Shown: positions 24,093-32,376, counted from the first letter of the stretch. The stretch: 48,615 bases of DNA from Bacteroidales bacterium (GCA_016293845.1 JAEDDH010000026.1:1-48615), one strand, 5' to 3'. Translations and numbers: made by a program. The notes: generated from the letters alone by a model not told the origin.

Positions 24093-24974
24093 TTAAAGAT
24101 CGTAACCGAATCCGCGCAAACGACCGGCATTGTCGCGCCAATCTTTGCAGACCTTTACAAATATCTCTAAGTAGATTTTTTTGCCAAAAAATGCTTCAAT
24201 TTCTTTGCGGGCAGCACTTCCGAGACGTTTTAGAGCAGTGCCGCCTTTGCCAATGATAATGCCTTTTTGAGAATCGCGTATTACATTGATTACCGTTTGG
24301 ATACGGATAATGGATTCTTCTTCTTTAAAGGTTTCTACCACCACTTCTACCGAGTATGGAATCTCTTTTTCGTAGAGTTCGAGCACTTTTTCGCGGATAA
24401 TTTCGCTCACAAAAAAACGTTCGGGCTTGTCGGTAAGGCGGTCTTTTTCAAAATAAGGCGGATTTTCGGGCAAAATCTCCACAATGCGTTTTAAAATGTT
24501 TTCGGTGTTGAATTTGTGCAGTGCCGAAACGGTGTGGATTTCAGCCTTAGGTATCAGACTGTGCCATTGTTGAATAAGTTCCTCCACTTTGGCTTGGTCG
24601 GCAAGGTCTATTTTGTTAATCAACAGCACAATAGGCACATCCAAACGGTTTACCATATCCAAAAAGAACTGGTTTTTGGTTTTGGATTCAAGCACATCGG
24701 TGATATAAAGTATTACGTCGGCATCTTCGAGAGCGTCTTCTGAATACTTCAACATGCTCTCTTGCAATTTGTACACGGGTTTTAGCACACCCGGGGTATC
24801 GGAATATACAATTTGATAATCGTCGCCAGTAACGATGCCCATAATGCGGTGGCGGGTGGTTTGACTCTTGGAGGTAATGATTGAGAGTCGTTCGCCTACC
24901 AGTATGTTCATCAACGTGGACTTGCCTACGTTAGGATTGCCTACAATATTTACAAAGCCTGATTTAAAAGCCAT
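24093..24974 (-). CDS. era: GTPase Era
   Basis: Era binds the 3' end of 16S rRNA and is required for assembly of the small ribosomal subunit. The 293-residue protein has all GTPase motifs: G1 GNPNVGKS (12-19), G2 SQTTRHR, G3 DTPG (59-62), G4 NKID (120-123), and G5 VSA. A C-terminal KH domain with GIIIGKGG...LG..AR.EIE.F contacts the rRNA. The length is normal. Era lies 67 bases upstream of dnaN with a promoter box for each, so the two are probably separate transcripts. Confidence 0.97.
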   Translation of the reverse strand: MAFKSGFVNIVGNPNVGKSTLMNILVGERLSIITSKSQTTRHRIMGIVTGDDYQIVYSDTPGVLKPVYKLQESMLKYSEDALEDADVILYITDVLESKTKNQFFLDMVNRLDVPIVLLINKIDLADQAKVEELIQQWHSLIPKAEIHTVSALHKFNTENILKRIVEILPENPPYFEKDRLTDKPERFFVSEIIREKVLELYEKEIPYSVEVVVETFKEEESIIRIQTVINVIRDSQKGIIIGKGGTALKRLGSAARKEIEAFFGKKIYLEIFVKVCKDWRDNAGRLRGFGYDL

Positions 24975-24997
24975 TTTTATTTTGTTTTATTACAGCG

Positions 24998-25028
24998 CAA
25001 AATTAATAAACTTTTTGGTAGCGGCAAG
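24998..25028 (-). promoter_or_regulatory. Promoter of era
   Basis: On the minus strand CTTG (25025-25028), 19 bases, then TAATTTTG (24998-25005), 24 bases from the ATG at 24974. The -33 box matches three of four bases. Confidence 0.5.
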
Positions 25029-25039
25029 TAAGATATTAG

Positions 25040-25080
25040 AAAAAAAGCCCACACCTTAATATATTATGTAGGTATGGGCT
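25040..25080 (-). terminator. Terminator of the decayed lipoprotein locus
   Basis: On the minus strand AGCCCATACCT / AGGTGTGGGCT (11-bp stem with one G-T or mismatch position) is followed by seven T. It lies about 26 bases after the reconstructed stop at 25106. Confidence 0.8.
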
Positions 25081-25105
25081 GAAATAATTGTATTAGTAAA
25101 AATAT

Positions 25106-25715
25106 TTAGAATTCCATTGCAACGTTTTGGGTTATTGTTCTTTTCGACATTGTAATGGTTATAGTAAATATGTATCTACCATTGTTTTCGGGCGTATTGT
25201 CGAATGACAGATAAAAGTTAGGGCTTATTAGTTCTGTATTAGTTATGTCGGCTTTTGAGGCTTTGACTGTTGTGTATTCCCACATATAGTCTTTATAGAA
25301 AATGCCGTCGTGATGAAGTTCAGGAAATTTTTGTGTGTATCCGCTTGTAACGTACTTGTATAGCGAGTAAACGTGGATGCTTACAATAGTCGCCGTATTT
25401 TTGTGTCAATAAATCGAATTCTCCGTTCCCTTCCTCCACCGGCGTACCTATTAACTTGGCTGCGATAGTGTTGTTTGTGTCGGCACTGAGTTTAATATTG
25501 TTGCAGAAAACGAATGATTCTATGCAGTGGTTGGTTTTTATCTTGTTTCCGCCTTCACGCAGTTCGTTATCGTCAGGAGAATTTTTCGACTTTGTTGTAA
25601 ATGTGCTGTCGGTCTGATTTGGCTCGTCTTTACTAACTGCATTGTCGTCGTCATTGCATGCAGCAAAAGCCGAGATAACTGTTGCTGCCAATAATGTTAA
25701 AATTTTACTATTCAT
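25106..25715 (-). pseudogene. Frameshifted lipoprotein gene
   Basis: The first frame starts at 25715 with a lipoprotein signal peptide (lipobox FAAC) and an Asp/Glu/Ser/Thr-rich linker, but ends at 25320 with an unlikely tail (CKHPRLLAIQVRYKRIHTKIS). A second frame takes over at the T run 25398-25402 (A run on the coding strand) and reads on smoothly: NTATIVSIHVYSLYKYVTSG, then a YKDYMWEYTTVK segment, then GRYIFTITITMSKRT and QNVAMEF with a stop at 25106. Dropping one base from that run joins both frames into a protein of about 203 residues. The C-terminal pattern (ITITMS..T.T.NV..EF) is common in Bacteroidales lipoproteins. It is broken here by one inserted base, unless the run is a sequencing error or a phase-variable tract. 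Confidence 0.75.
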
Positions 25716-25750
25716 AGTCGCCTCCTATTTCCTTATGCCTGTAACGGCGG

Positions 25751-25878
25751 TTATGTTATTGCCGAATCTGTTAGAGTAACCTGTGATTCGTTTTGTTGTT
25801 GTGGCTCTACTCTTTCTTGATTATCACATGCTGATAGAGTCAGTAGAAAAGTGGCTAAACAAAATATTTTGTTTTCAT
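25751..25878 (-). pseudogene. Small frameshifted lipoprotein gene
   Basis: The ATG at 25878 reads only MKTKYFV before a stop. Adding one A to the AAAA run (25867-25870 on the plus strand, TTTT) gives MKTKIFCLATFLLTLSAC, a perfect lipoprotein signal peptide. It is followed by DNQERVEPQQQNESQ and a stop at 25751, about 43 residues in total. The same frame without the shift has no start codon. It lies 35 bases upstream of the lipoprotein pseudogene at 25106-25715 and downstream of the LuxR pseudogene. It could be a short lipopeptide or the leftover N-terminus of a longer gene. I treat it as broken. Confidence 0.5.
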
Positions 25879-25909
25879 TTTGTCTGTTGGTTTCATTATT
25901 GATGCGCCA

Positions 25910-25955
25910 CAAAAATATAACATAAAATCTAATGTTTGTTACCCCATTTTTGGGG
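25910..25955 (-). promoter_or_regulatory. Candidate activator site and promoter of the decayed lipoprotein locus
   Basis: A perfect inverted repeat CCCCA-N4-TGGGG at 25942-25955 lies upstream of a TATTTTTG -7 box (25910-25917, minus strand). The palindrome centre is about 43 bases upstream of the likely start of transcription, the place where LuxR-type activators normally bind. No TTTG -33 box is present, which fits an activator-dependent promoter. A palindrome without T-tract is unlikely to be a terminator. Confidence 0.45.
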
Positions 25956-26001
25956 ATATTTGAGATAGAAAAATGGTTATTATACCACCTTTTGGGTAAT
26001 T

Positions 26002-26765
26002 TTACAAATATCCTCTGTTCATACAAAACCTTACAGCCTCCACCATACTGCCTACATTCAACTTTTTGAGTAATGCTTTGCGATAAGAGCGTATTGTTTC
26101 TTCTGATAGGCATATCATATTTGCAGTTTGCGCTATGGTGTATCCTTGTGCAGAAAGACGGATTATCTCTTTGTCGCGCTCTGTTAAAGATACGCCTGGC
26201 TGCGGAATCCATATATGTTTTTGTAGTGAATATTCGTAATAGTCTGCCATGTCAGATGCCTGCATAATGATGTTTCCCGCTTCTTTTTTTGAAGATATTG
26301 ATAATGCGCACAATGCGAGCCATATTGTATTGCTTTTTTCAGCTATCGGCGAATCGTGTTGGTTTACCATAAAAACATGTTTTGTGTGCGTTTAGCTGGA
26401 AGTCATACGATACAGTATATTTGAGACATTCATTATTAGGGAGATGTTTCCAAAAAGAGGTTGCTGCATGGTTTATCTCTTTGAGCATTTCCAAGTCTTT
26501 TTCGGGAATATTATTAAGGTAACAATCCAAAATTGTTTCCCGTTTGGTCTTGTTCTGAAAGCCCGCACCACTCTGAAAGATTTTTCGACATATACAAAAC
26601 ATCTTGTCTGAAATAGTCTATAACATAAACACCAATGTTGAAGGAACGTGTGATAGCATCGGCAGTTTTAATTGCCATTTCAGCCTGTTTGTAGTCATCG
26701 CTTGTTATTCGAATGTTTTTTTCCTGTTGGTCGAAAAAATATTTGTGGGCTTTTGGATTTTGCAT
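26002..26765 (-). pseudogene. PAS-LuxR transcriptional regulator broken by two frameshifts
   Basis: Three consecutive minus-strand frames together give one protein of a common Bacteroidales family (N-terminal PAS-like sensor, C-terminal LuxR helix-turn-helix). Frame 1 (26765-26514) gives the start, with IGVYVIDYFRQDVLYMSKNL. Frame 2 (to 26339) continues with YLNNIPEKDLEMLKEINHAA and LKYTVSYDFQLN. Frame 3 (to 26002) gives WLALCALSIS, KEAGNII, and the LuxR domain LTERDKEIIRLSAQGYTIAQ with SEETIRSYRKALLKKLNV. Removing one T at about 26524-26525 and one from the T run at 26371-26375 (A on the plus strand) restores the full frame, so there are two single-base insertions. The regulator would have controlled the lipoproteins just downstream. 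Confidence 0.8.
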
Positions 26766-26796
26766 AATGATGTAATCTCATTTGGATATTATTTTA

Positions 26797-26804
26797 CAAA
26801 GGTA
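26797..26804 (-). promoter_or_regulatory. Likely -7 box of the LuxR pseudogene
   Basis: TACCTTTG on the minus strand, 31 bases upstream of the start at 26765. No clear -33 box. Confidence 0.45.
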
Positions 26805-26856
26805 AAAATTTTTTTGCGGCAGATAAGACTCGTGGGTAAATTCATTATTAAATTAA

Positions 26857-26864
26857 TATCTTTG
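26857..26864 (+). promoter_or_regulatory. Likely -7 box of the gene at 26883
   Basis: TATCTTTG, 18 bases upstream of the ATG at 26883. No clear -33 box. The position supports the start at 26883 rather than the longer frame from 26604. Confidence 0.5.
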
Positions 26865-26882
26865 TACCGAATTAATGACGAA

Positions 26883-27575
26883 ATGAAATTTTGGATAACA
26901 GTCATATTATTGATATTAACGATATTGCCATGCTCGGGTATTCCGGGCGACACTCTCAGTTGCGACACCGTGTTGAATACTCCCGCCATCGGGGTAATGT
27001 TTAAAGGCGGTACCAATGTGGTGCTCAACCACAAAGGCGAGGTGATTGAGGGCGTACTTGCCGTTGACACAGATTTGTGGACAACCGGTCCGCTGGTGCT
27101 TTTTCAAGGTGGCACTCGAATTATGATAAACGAAGACGGCAAGGTGTTCGAAGGTTTTCCGGCGGTCAACTTTATCGGCGAGGCAAGCAACGGAAAATTT
27201 TACGAGTTTAAGGCAATGACAATTACGTTTTTTGATAAACAGGGACGTGTTTCGGCGGGCTCGGCAGCGCAGGGCATTGAATATGTTTGCAAAGATGGAA
27301 CGGTGATTTTTTCCGACCCAGGTGCCGAGATAAGATTTTATCCATCAGGCAATATCTGTCAAATTACACCAGTTGAAACTGTAAAATTGAGCATTAATAC
27401 CCACGAAAAAATAGCGTTGATGGCACATCGCCCGATAGTTTTTAATCGCGACGGATATGTGATGCAAGGTATTTCGGCAAAAAAATCTACATTTGTAGAC
27501 CAAAACGGCAACACTGTTACCAAACATCCCGGCGATATTATTAAATTTAATTCCGACGGTATGCTTATTAATTAA
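26883..27575 (+). CDS. Secreted repeat protein of unknown function
   Basis: The 230-residue protein begins with a signal peptide (MKFWITVILLILTILPCSG; the Cys is followed by SGIP, not a clear lipobox). I chose 26883 because the upstream part of the open frame is antisense to the LuxR pseudogene and lies before the promoter box. The mature region is made of short beta repeats of about 25-45 residues ending in patterns such as INEDGKVFEG, FDKQGRVSAG, FYPSGNI and FNRDGYVMQG, preceded by a Gly/Thr/Val strand (GGTRIM). The repeat resembles the simple ...F..DG.V..G units seen in other Bacteroidales exported proteins; I know no function. It may form a beta-solenoid or a propeller-like fold. The next gene begins 24 bases downstream. 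Confidence 0.7.
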   Translation: MKFWITVILLILTILPCSGIPGDTLSCDTVLNTPAIGVMFKGGTNVVLNHKGEVIEGVLAVDTDLWTTGPLVLFQGGTRIMINEDGKVFEGFPAVNFIGEASNGKFYEFKAMTITFFDKQGRVSAGSAAQGIEYVCKDGTVIFSDPGAEIRFYPSGNICQITPVETVKLSINTHEKIALMAHRPIVFNRDGYVMQGISAKKSTFVDQNGNTVTKHPGDIIKFNSDGMLIN

Positions 27576-27599
27576 TAACCGACTAAAATTTAATTACTT

Positions 27600-28427
27600 A
27601 TGAAAATAAAGACCATTACCCAACGAACCACCCTAAAAGAATCGGACACCACTTACACCAATGCCTATTCTGAATACGATGAAAACGGCAACGAAACTCT
27701 TGCCGTTGACTACGATTTCCACGGTGCCGAAACCTCAAAAACTGTTACCAAGTATAACGACCGCAACCAAAGAACCGAAATGCAAATTTTTTGCGGCGAG
27801 GACGAACCAAACGAAACTCACTTTTACGAATATTCTCCCGAAGGCCGTATTGCCAAGGAAACTATTGAATATCAAGGTGGTTTTAAATCAATCAAAACTT
27901 ACGATCATACACCTAACAACCTGACTATTACCACTGTAGACGAAGAAGGTAATGTAGAAGAAAAAGAAGAATTTACCACCGATGACGACGGAAATGTTAC
28001 CGAGCATCTTATCACCGACTACAATGGCGATATTTCGCTGCATCAAGTTTCGCAATTTGAAAACGGTAAGGTAATAATCGCCAAGAACTTAGATAAAGAC
28101 GGTCGTGAAACTGACCACCGCATTTACAAATATCAAGATGATGGCAAACTTTCGTTTATGGGAATTCTCAATCCTAAGAAAGAACTCCTTGATAGTTACG
28201 CTTATCAATACGACGAAAAGGGTCGCGAAACACTTCAAACCATAGGTTCGCGTGGCAAAATCACCACCGAATACGACGATGCAAATCACATCGTTACCAC
28301 TACCACTGCTACCGGCACTGGACGTATTGTAAATCAAACCCTTACCACCAGCAACGAAGATGGTGCTACTATCCGCGAAGAGGATTTTAACACGATAAGG
28401 GAGTTTGAATACACCTTATACATATAG
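27600..28427 (+). CDS. YD-like repeat protein, cytoplasmic
   Basis: The 275-residue protein has no signal peptide. It contains Rhs/YD-like repeats: YSEYDENGNETLAVDYDF, VTKYNDRNQRTEMQ, YEYSPEGRIAKETIEY, YKYQDDGKLSF, YQYDEKGRETLQTIGSRG and TEYDDANHIVTTTT. The residues alternate between Tyr/Asp and Gly-Arg/Asn in beta-strand turns. In the Rhs family such repeats form a beta-cocoon around a toxin, but here no toxin domain or Rhs core is present and the whole protein is only repeats. It is probably a stand-alone beta-rich scaffold. Composition is acidic. It follows the secreted repeat protein by 24 bases and ends before a hairpin shared with ugd. Confidence 0.7.
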   Translation: MKIKTITQRTTLKESDTTYTNAYSEYDENGNETLAVDYDFHGAETSKTVTKYNDRNQRTEMQIFCGEDEPNETHFYEYSPEGRIAKETIEYQGGFKSIKTYDHTPNNLTITTVDEEGNVEEKEEFTTDDDGNVTEHLITDYNGDISLHQVSQFENGKVIIAKNLDKDGRETDHRIYKYQDDGKLSFMGILNPKKELLDSYAYQYDEKGRETLQTIGSRGKITTEYDDANHIVTTTTATGTGRIVNQTLTTSNEDGATIREEDFNTIREFEYTLYI

Positions 28428-28432
28428 AATCG

Positions 28433-28461
28433 AGGAATAGGATTATTATTTTCCTATTCCT
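28433..28461 (+). terminator. Hairpin between the YD-like gene and ugd
   Basis: A perfect 10-bp stem AGGAATAGGA / TCCTATTCCT with a 9-base loop, followed by TTTG. The loop contains the stop codon of ugd on the minus strand. The T-tract is short, so this is a weak or partial terminator. Confidence 0.45.
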
Positions 28462-29834
28462 TTGTAATAAAATCCGAGATTTTTCATCTCGCAGTCGTTA
28501 AGCAAGTTGCGACCATCAAAGAGGAATGCGGGCTTCATCATACCGTCGTGAATACGTTTCCAATCGAGGTCTTTGAACATATCCCACTCTGTTAGTATTA
28601 CCACAGCGTGGGCGTTGATGCAAGCCTCGTAAGGGTCGTTAACAAATGAAAGCTGCTTTTGGTTTTCTTCGTCGCTCTTGCCGTTGACGTGGTTGATGTC
28701 GGTAAATATTTGATTTGGCGACACTTTGGGGTCAAAAACCGAAATGTTTGCAAGGTCGTTAATCAGAGTGTCAGCCACGTACATTGCGGGAGTTTCGCGT
28801 GTGTCGTTGGTGTTCTTCTTAAATGCCCATCCGAGAAATGCTATCTTCTTGCCCGAAACGGTATTGTACAATGTGGTGATGATATTGTCGGCAAAACGGT
28901 GCTTTTGATAGTCGTTCATTTTTATAACCCAATCCCAATAATCTGCAACTTCTTCTAAACCAAGAGTTTTGCAAATGTACACGAGGTTGAGAACGTCTTT
29001 TTGAAAGCACGAGCCGCCAAAACCGACCGATGCTGTGAGAAACTTGTTGCCAATACGGCTGTCGGAACCAATGGCTTTGGATATTTCGGTAACGTCGGCA
29101 CCTGTTTTTTCGCAAAGTGCTGATAATGAGTTTATCGACGAGATGCGCTGTGCCAAAAATGCGTTAGCGGTGAGTTTCGATAGTTCGCTGCTCCACACGT
29201 TGGTCTGGATGATTTTTTCACGAGGAATCCAATGTGCGTAAATGGCAGTGAGTTCCTCGATAGCCGCCTTGCCTTCGGGAGTCTGCAATCCGCCGATAAG
29301 CACACGGTCGGGATTGAGAAGGTCGTTGATGGCAGTACCCTCGGCAAGAAATTCGGGGTTGGAAAGTATTTGAAATTTCACGTGGTTGCCGGTGTTGTCT
29401 AAAATAGAGCGGATAGCCTCGGCAGTGCGCACGGGAAGGGTAGATTTTTCAACAACTATTTTGTCGGATTTTGATACTGCTGCAATTTGGCGTGCGCAGA
29501 GTTCTATATATTTAAGGTCTGCCGCCATTCCTTTGCCCTTGCCATACTCTTTGGTGGGAGTGTTTACCGACATAAAAATCATATCAGCCTTGTCGATGGC
29601 GCTCTCCACGTCGGTAGAGAAGAAAAGATTTTTGCCACGAACCTGCATTACAATTTCGGCAAGTCCGGGTTCAAAAATAGGAATATCGTGTGGATTGTCG
29701 GAGTTCCACGCGGCAATACGGTTTTTGTTGAGGTCAACAACCGTGATATTTATTTCGGGACATTTGTAGGCCATCACAGTCATTGTGGGTCCGCCTACGT
29801 AGCCCGCGCCTATGCAACAGATATTTTTAATCAT
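28446..29834 (-). CDS. ugd: UDP-glucose 6-dehydrogenase
   Basis: This NAD-dependent enzyme oxidises UDP-glucose to UDP-glucuronate, a precursor of acidic surface polysaccharides. From the ATG at 29834 it has 462 residues: the Rossmann motif GAGYVG (9-14), SVNTPTK, NPEFLAEG, and GFGGSCFQKD with the catalytic Cys276. SVNTPTKEYGKGKGMAADLK and VEKSTLPVRTAE are typical of the animal-like branch of the family, which is common in Bacteroidota. An upstream in-frame ATG at 29867 would overlap rmlB by 31 bases; I prefer 29834, two bases after the rmlB stop. It is the last gene of the wzz-rml-ugd operon. Confidence 0.95.
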   Translation of the reverse strand: MIKNICCIGAGYVGGPTMTVMAYKCPEINITVVDLNKNRIAAWNSDNPHDIPIFEPGLAEIVMQVRGKNLFFSTDVESAIDKADMIFMSVNTPTKEYGKGKGMAADLKYIELCARQIAAVSKSDKIVVEKSTLPVRTAEAIRSILDNTGNHVKFQILSNPEFLAEGTAINDLLNPDRVLIGGLQTPEGKAAIEELTAIYAHWIPREKIIQTNVWSSELSKLTANAFLAQRISSINSLSALCEKTGADVTEISKAIGSDSRIGNKFLTASVGFGGSCFQKDVLNLVYICKTLGLEEVADYWDWVIKMNDYQKHRFADNIITTLYNTVSGKKIAFLGWAFKKNTNDTRETPAMYVADTLINDLANISVFDPKVSPNQIFTDINHVNGKSDEENQKQLSFVNDPYEACINAHAVVILTEWDMFKDLDWKRIHDGMMKPAFLFDGRNLLNDCEMKNLGFYYKGIGK

Positions 29835-29836
29835 TT

Positions 29837-30898
29837 CTATCTTTTTTCGTAATTCTTGTTTATCCAATTTTTGTATTCACCCGACTGGACATTTTTAATC
29901 CATTGAGCATTAGACAAATACCATTCCACTGTTTTGCGAATACCTTGTTCGAAGTTGACAGATTGTTTCCAACCAAGTTCGCTCTTGATTTTGTCGCAGT
30001 TGATGGCATAGCGGCGGTCGTGACCCGGACGGTCTTTCACAAAGGTTATCAGTTTTTTGTAATAGTCCTTATCCTTGCCGTGTTTTTCTGCCATAATTTC
30101 GCAAACGGTGTTGACGATTTCGATATTTGTGCGTTCGTTTTCGCCGCCGATGTTGTAGGTTTCGCCCACTTTGCCCTTGGTGAGGATGGTATAGATGGCG
30201 CTGCAATGGTCTTCTACAAATAGCCAATCGCGGACATTAAGACCGTCACCGTAAACAGGGAGCGGTTTTTCTGCCAAGATATTGAGAATCAACAGCGGAA
30301 TAAGCTTTTCGGGGAAATGGTAAGGTCCGTAGTTGTTGGAGCAGTTAGATTTGGTAACGGGCAATCCGTAAGTGTATTTGTATGCCTCCGCCAAATGGTC
30401 GGACGATGCTTTTGATGCCGAATACGGGCTGCGTGGGTCGTAGGGAGTGGTTTCGTAGAAATATCCTGTTTCGCCGAGACTTCCGTAAACCTCGTCGGTG
30501 GAGATATGGTGAAAGCGCACATCCTTGCGATCGCCCCAGTAGTTGCGGGCATTTTCCAAAAGGTTGAATGTGCCAACAATATTGGTCTCGATAAAGTCCT
30601 TGGGACCGAGAATAGAGCGGTCAACGTGACTTTCGGCAGCAAAATGCACTACTGTGTCGATGTCGTACTTTTTAAAAATGTTGGCAATATCCTCTTTGTC
30701 GCAAATGTCGGTCTGCTCAAAAAAATAGCGGCTGCCAGAGAATTTTGCGGCAATGTTGCTGAGGTTTTCGGGATTACCTGCGTATGTCAGTTTGTCAACG
30801 TTGATGATTTTGCCTTGAAAATCAGTCTTTTCAAATACATATCTTATAAAGTTGGAGCCGATAAAACCCGCTCCGCCTGTTACCATTATTGCTTTCAT
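29837..30898 (-). CDS. rmlB: dTDP-glucose 4,6-dehydratase
   Basis: RmlB converts dTDP-glucose to dTDP-4-keto-6-deoxyglucose with an internal NAD, the second step of dTDP-rhamnose synthesis. The 353-residue short-chain dehydrogenase has the dinucleotide motif TGGAGFIGS (7-15), STDEVYG (133-139), and the catalytic YSASK (Tyr159, Lys163). FAAESHVDRSI at 86-96 and the SNNYGP segment are typical. It overlaps rmlC by 4 bases and is followed by ugd 2 bases later. No rmlD is seen in the window, so the final reductase must lie elsewhere, or the keto sugar feeds another branch. Confidence 0.96.
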   Translation of the reverse strand: MKAIMVTGGAGFIGSNFIRYVFEKTDFQGKIINVDKLTYAGNPENLSNIAAKFSGSRYFFEQTDICDKEDIANIFKKYDIDTVVHFAAESHVDRSILGPKDFIETNIVGTFNLLENARNYWGDRKDVRFHHISTDEVYGSLGETGYFYETTPYDPRSPYSASKASSDHLAEAYKYTYGLPVTKSNCSNNYGPYHFPEKLIPLLILNILAEKPLPVYGDGLNVRDWLFVEDHCSAIYTILTKGKVGETYNIGGENERTNIEIVNTVCEIMAEKHGKDKDYYKKLITFVKDRPGHDRRYAINCDKIKSELGWKQSVNFEQGIRKTVEWYLSNAQWIKNVQSGEYKNWINKNYEKR

Positions 30899-31467
30899 AC
30901 GTTTTGAGAATATTGTTGAGTTGTGTAAAAGTCGTTTTTGTTTAATTGGTTGAGTTTGAGGTCTTTATCCGAAAAAATCATATCTTTGGTGTCAATTTTC
31001 CAATCAATATTTATAGTGGGGTCGTTGTAGATGATGCCTTGTTCGGAATCCTTGTTGTAAACATTGTCAACCTTGTATTGAAAAATCGCCTTTTGGCTCA
31101 GCACTACAAATCCGTGCAGAAAACCGCGCGGAATAAAGAAACGACGGTGATTTTCGTCGGAAAGTTCCACAATTTCGTATTTGCCAAAAGTGGGTGAGTC
31201 GGTGCGCACGTCAACTGCCACGTCGAGCACCTTGCCGAGAGCTACGCTTACGAGTTTTGCCTGAGTGTATGGCGGACGTTGCAAGTGCAGACCGCGCAAT
31301 ACGCCGTGGCTGCTGCTCGATTCGTTTTCTTGTAAGAAACATACCCTGCCAATGTTCTGTTGAAACAGTTCCTTTTTGTATGTTTCGCAAAAATATCCGC
31401 GTTTATCGCCAAAAACTTTGGGTTCTATAACCCAAAGTCCAGGAATTGATAATTGCTTAAATTCCAT
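30895..31467 (-). CDS. rmlC: dTDP-4-dehydrorhamnose 3,5-epimerase
   Basis: RmlC epimerises the 4-keto sugar at C3 and C5. The 190-residue cupin protein has the family pattern GYFCETYKKELF, QENESSSSHGVLRGLHLQ (with His61 as catalytic base candidate), DVRTDSPTFGKY, and FIPRGFLHGFVVLS. The length is normal. It lies between rmlA (4 bases upstream) and rmlB (4-base overlap), which supports co-translation. Near the C-terminus a hydrophilic tail (KLNQLNKNDFYTTQQYSQNV) extends slightly beyond the usual end. Confidence 0.95.
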   Translation of the reverse strand: MEFKQLSIPGLWVIEPKVFGDKRGYFCETYKKELFQQNIGRVCFLQENESSSSHGVLRGLHLQRPPYTQAKLVSVALGKVLDVAVDVRTDSPTFGKYEIVELSDENHRRFFIPRGFLHGFVVLSQKAIFQYKVDNVYNKDSEQGIIYNDPTINIDWKIDTKDMIFSDKDLKLNQLNKNDFYTTQQYSQNV

Positions 31468-31471
31468 AATG

Positions 31472-32356
31472 TTAATTGTTTTCTTCTTCGGTAAGTTTCA
31501 ACAGATATTGACCATAGCCGTTTTTGGTAAGAGGAGTTGCAAGTTGCCTTAACTTGTCGGCAGTGATGTAGCCGAGCTTGAAAGCGATCTCCTCAACGCA
31601 TGATATTTTTAATCCTTGGCGGGTTTCGATAGTTTGTATAAAACTTCCTGCCTCGTTGAGCGATTCGTGAGTGCCGGTGTCGAGCCAAGCAAATCCGCGC
31701 CCCATAAGTTCCACGCCTATGCGGTTTTGCTCTAAGTAGCATTGGTTTACGGTGGTGATTTCTAATTCGCCACGAGCCGAGGGTTTTATCTCAGAAGCAA
31801 TTTTTACCACGTCGTTGGGATAAAAATATAGACCAACCACGGCGTAGTTAGATTTTGGATGAGCGGGTTTTTCTTCTATTGATGTAGCGCGACCCTCTTT
31901 GTCGAATGCAATTACACCATAACGCTCAGGGTCGGTAACCTGATAGCCGAAAACTGTGGCTATGTTTTTCTCTTCCACGTTTTTGCGGGCATCTTTTAAA
32001 AGAGCAGGCAACCCGTGACCATAGAAAATATTGTCACCAAGCACAAGGCAAGCACTATCTTCTCCGATAAAATCCTTGCCGAGAATAAAAGCCTGGGCAA
32101 GACCATCAGGACTTGGCTGCTCTACGTATGAGAATTTTAAACCGAGGTCTTCGCCCGAACCGAGAAGCCGCTCAAACAAAGGTAAATCTTGTGGCGTAGA
32201 AATAATCAAAATATCTCTAATCCCTGCCAGCATAAGTGTTGACAAAGGATAATAAATCATCGGCTTGTCGTATACCGGCAGCAACTGTTTGCTAATTGCT
32301 TTGGTAATCGGATATAGCCGTGTACCCGAACCTCCGGCGAGGATTATACCTTTCAT
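31472..32356 (-). CDS. rmlA: Glucose-1-phosphate thymidylyltransferase
   Basis: RmlA makes dTDP-glucose from dTTP and glucose-1-phosphate and is the feedback-controlled first step of dTDP-rhamnose synthesis. The 294-residue protein starts MKGIILAGGSGTRLYP with the nucleotidyltransferase signature and continues with KQLLPVYDKPMIYYPL. LVLGDNIFYGHGL, the EEKPAHPKSNYAVVGLYFY segment and TGTHESL are further hallmarks. It lies 20 bases downstream of the wzz-like gene and 4 bases before rmlC. Confidence 0.96.
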   Translation of the reverse strand: MKGIILAGGSGTRLYPITKAISKQLLPVYDKPMIYYPLSTLMLAGIRDILIISTPQDLPLFERLLGSGEDLGLKFSYVEQPSPDGLAQAFILGKDFIGEDSACLVLGDNIFYGHGLPALLKDARKNVEEKNIATVFGYQVTDPERYGVIAFDKEGRATSIEEKPAHPKSNYAVVGLYFYPNDVVKIASEIKPSARGELEITTVNQCYLEQNRIGVELMGRGFAWLDTGTHESLNEAGSFIQTIETRQGLKISCVEEIAFKLGYITADKLRQLATPLTKNGYGQYLLKLTEEENN

Positions 32357-32376
32357 TAGTTATAATGCTTTAATAT

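Noticed and set aside
25751..26212. 153-residue minus-strand ORF as one protein
   Set aside because: Its first two thirds are antisense or out of frame to the LuxR domain; only its last 43 residues look like a lipoprotein, reached by a frameshift.
26604..26882. Extended N-terminus of the secreted repeat protein
   Set aside because: It is complementary to the LuxR pseudogene, and the signal peptide and promoter box point to 26883.
27600..28427. Rhs toxin
   Set aside because: No Rhs core, no export signal and no C-terminal toxin domain; only short YD-like repeats.
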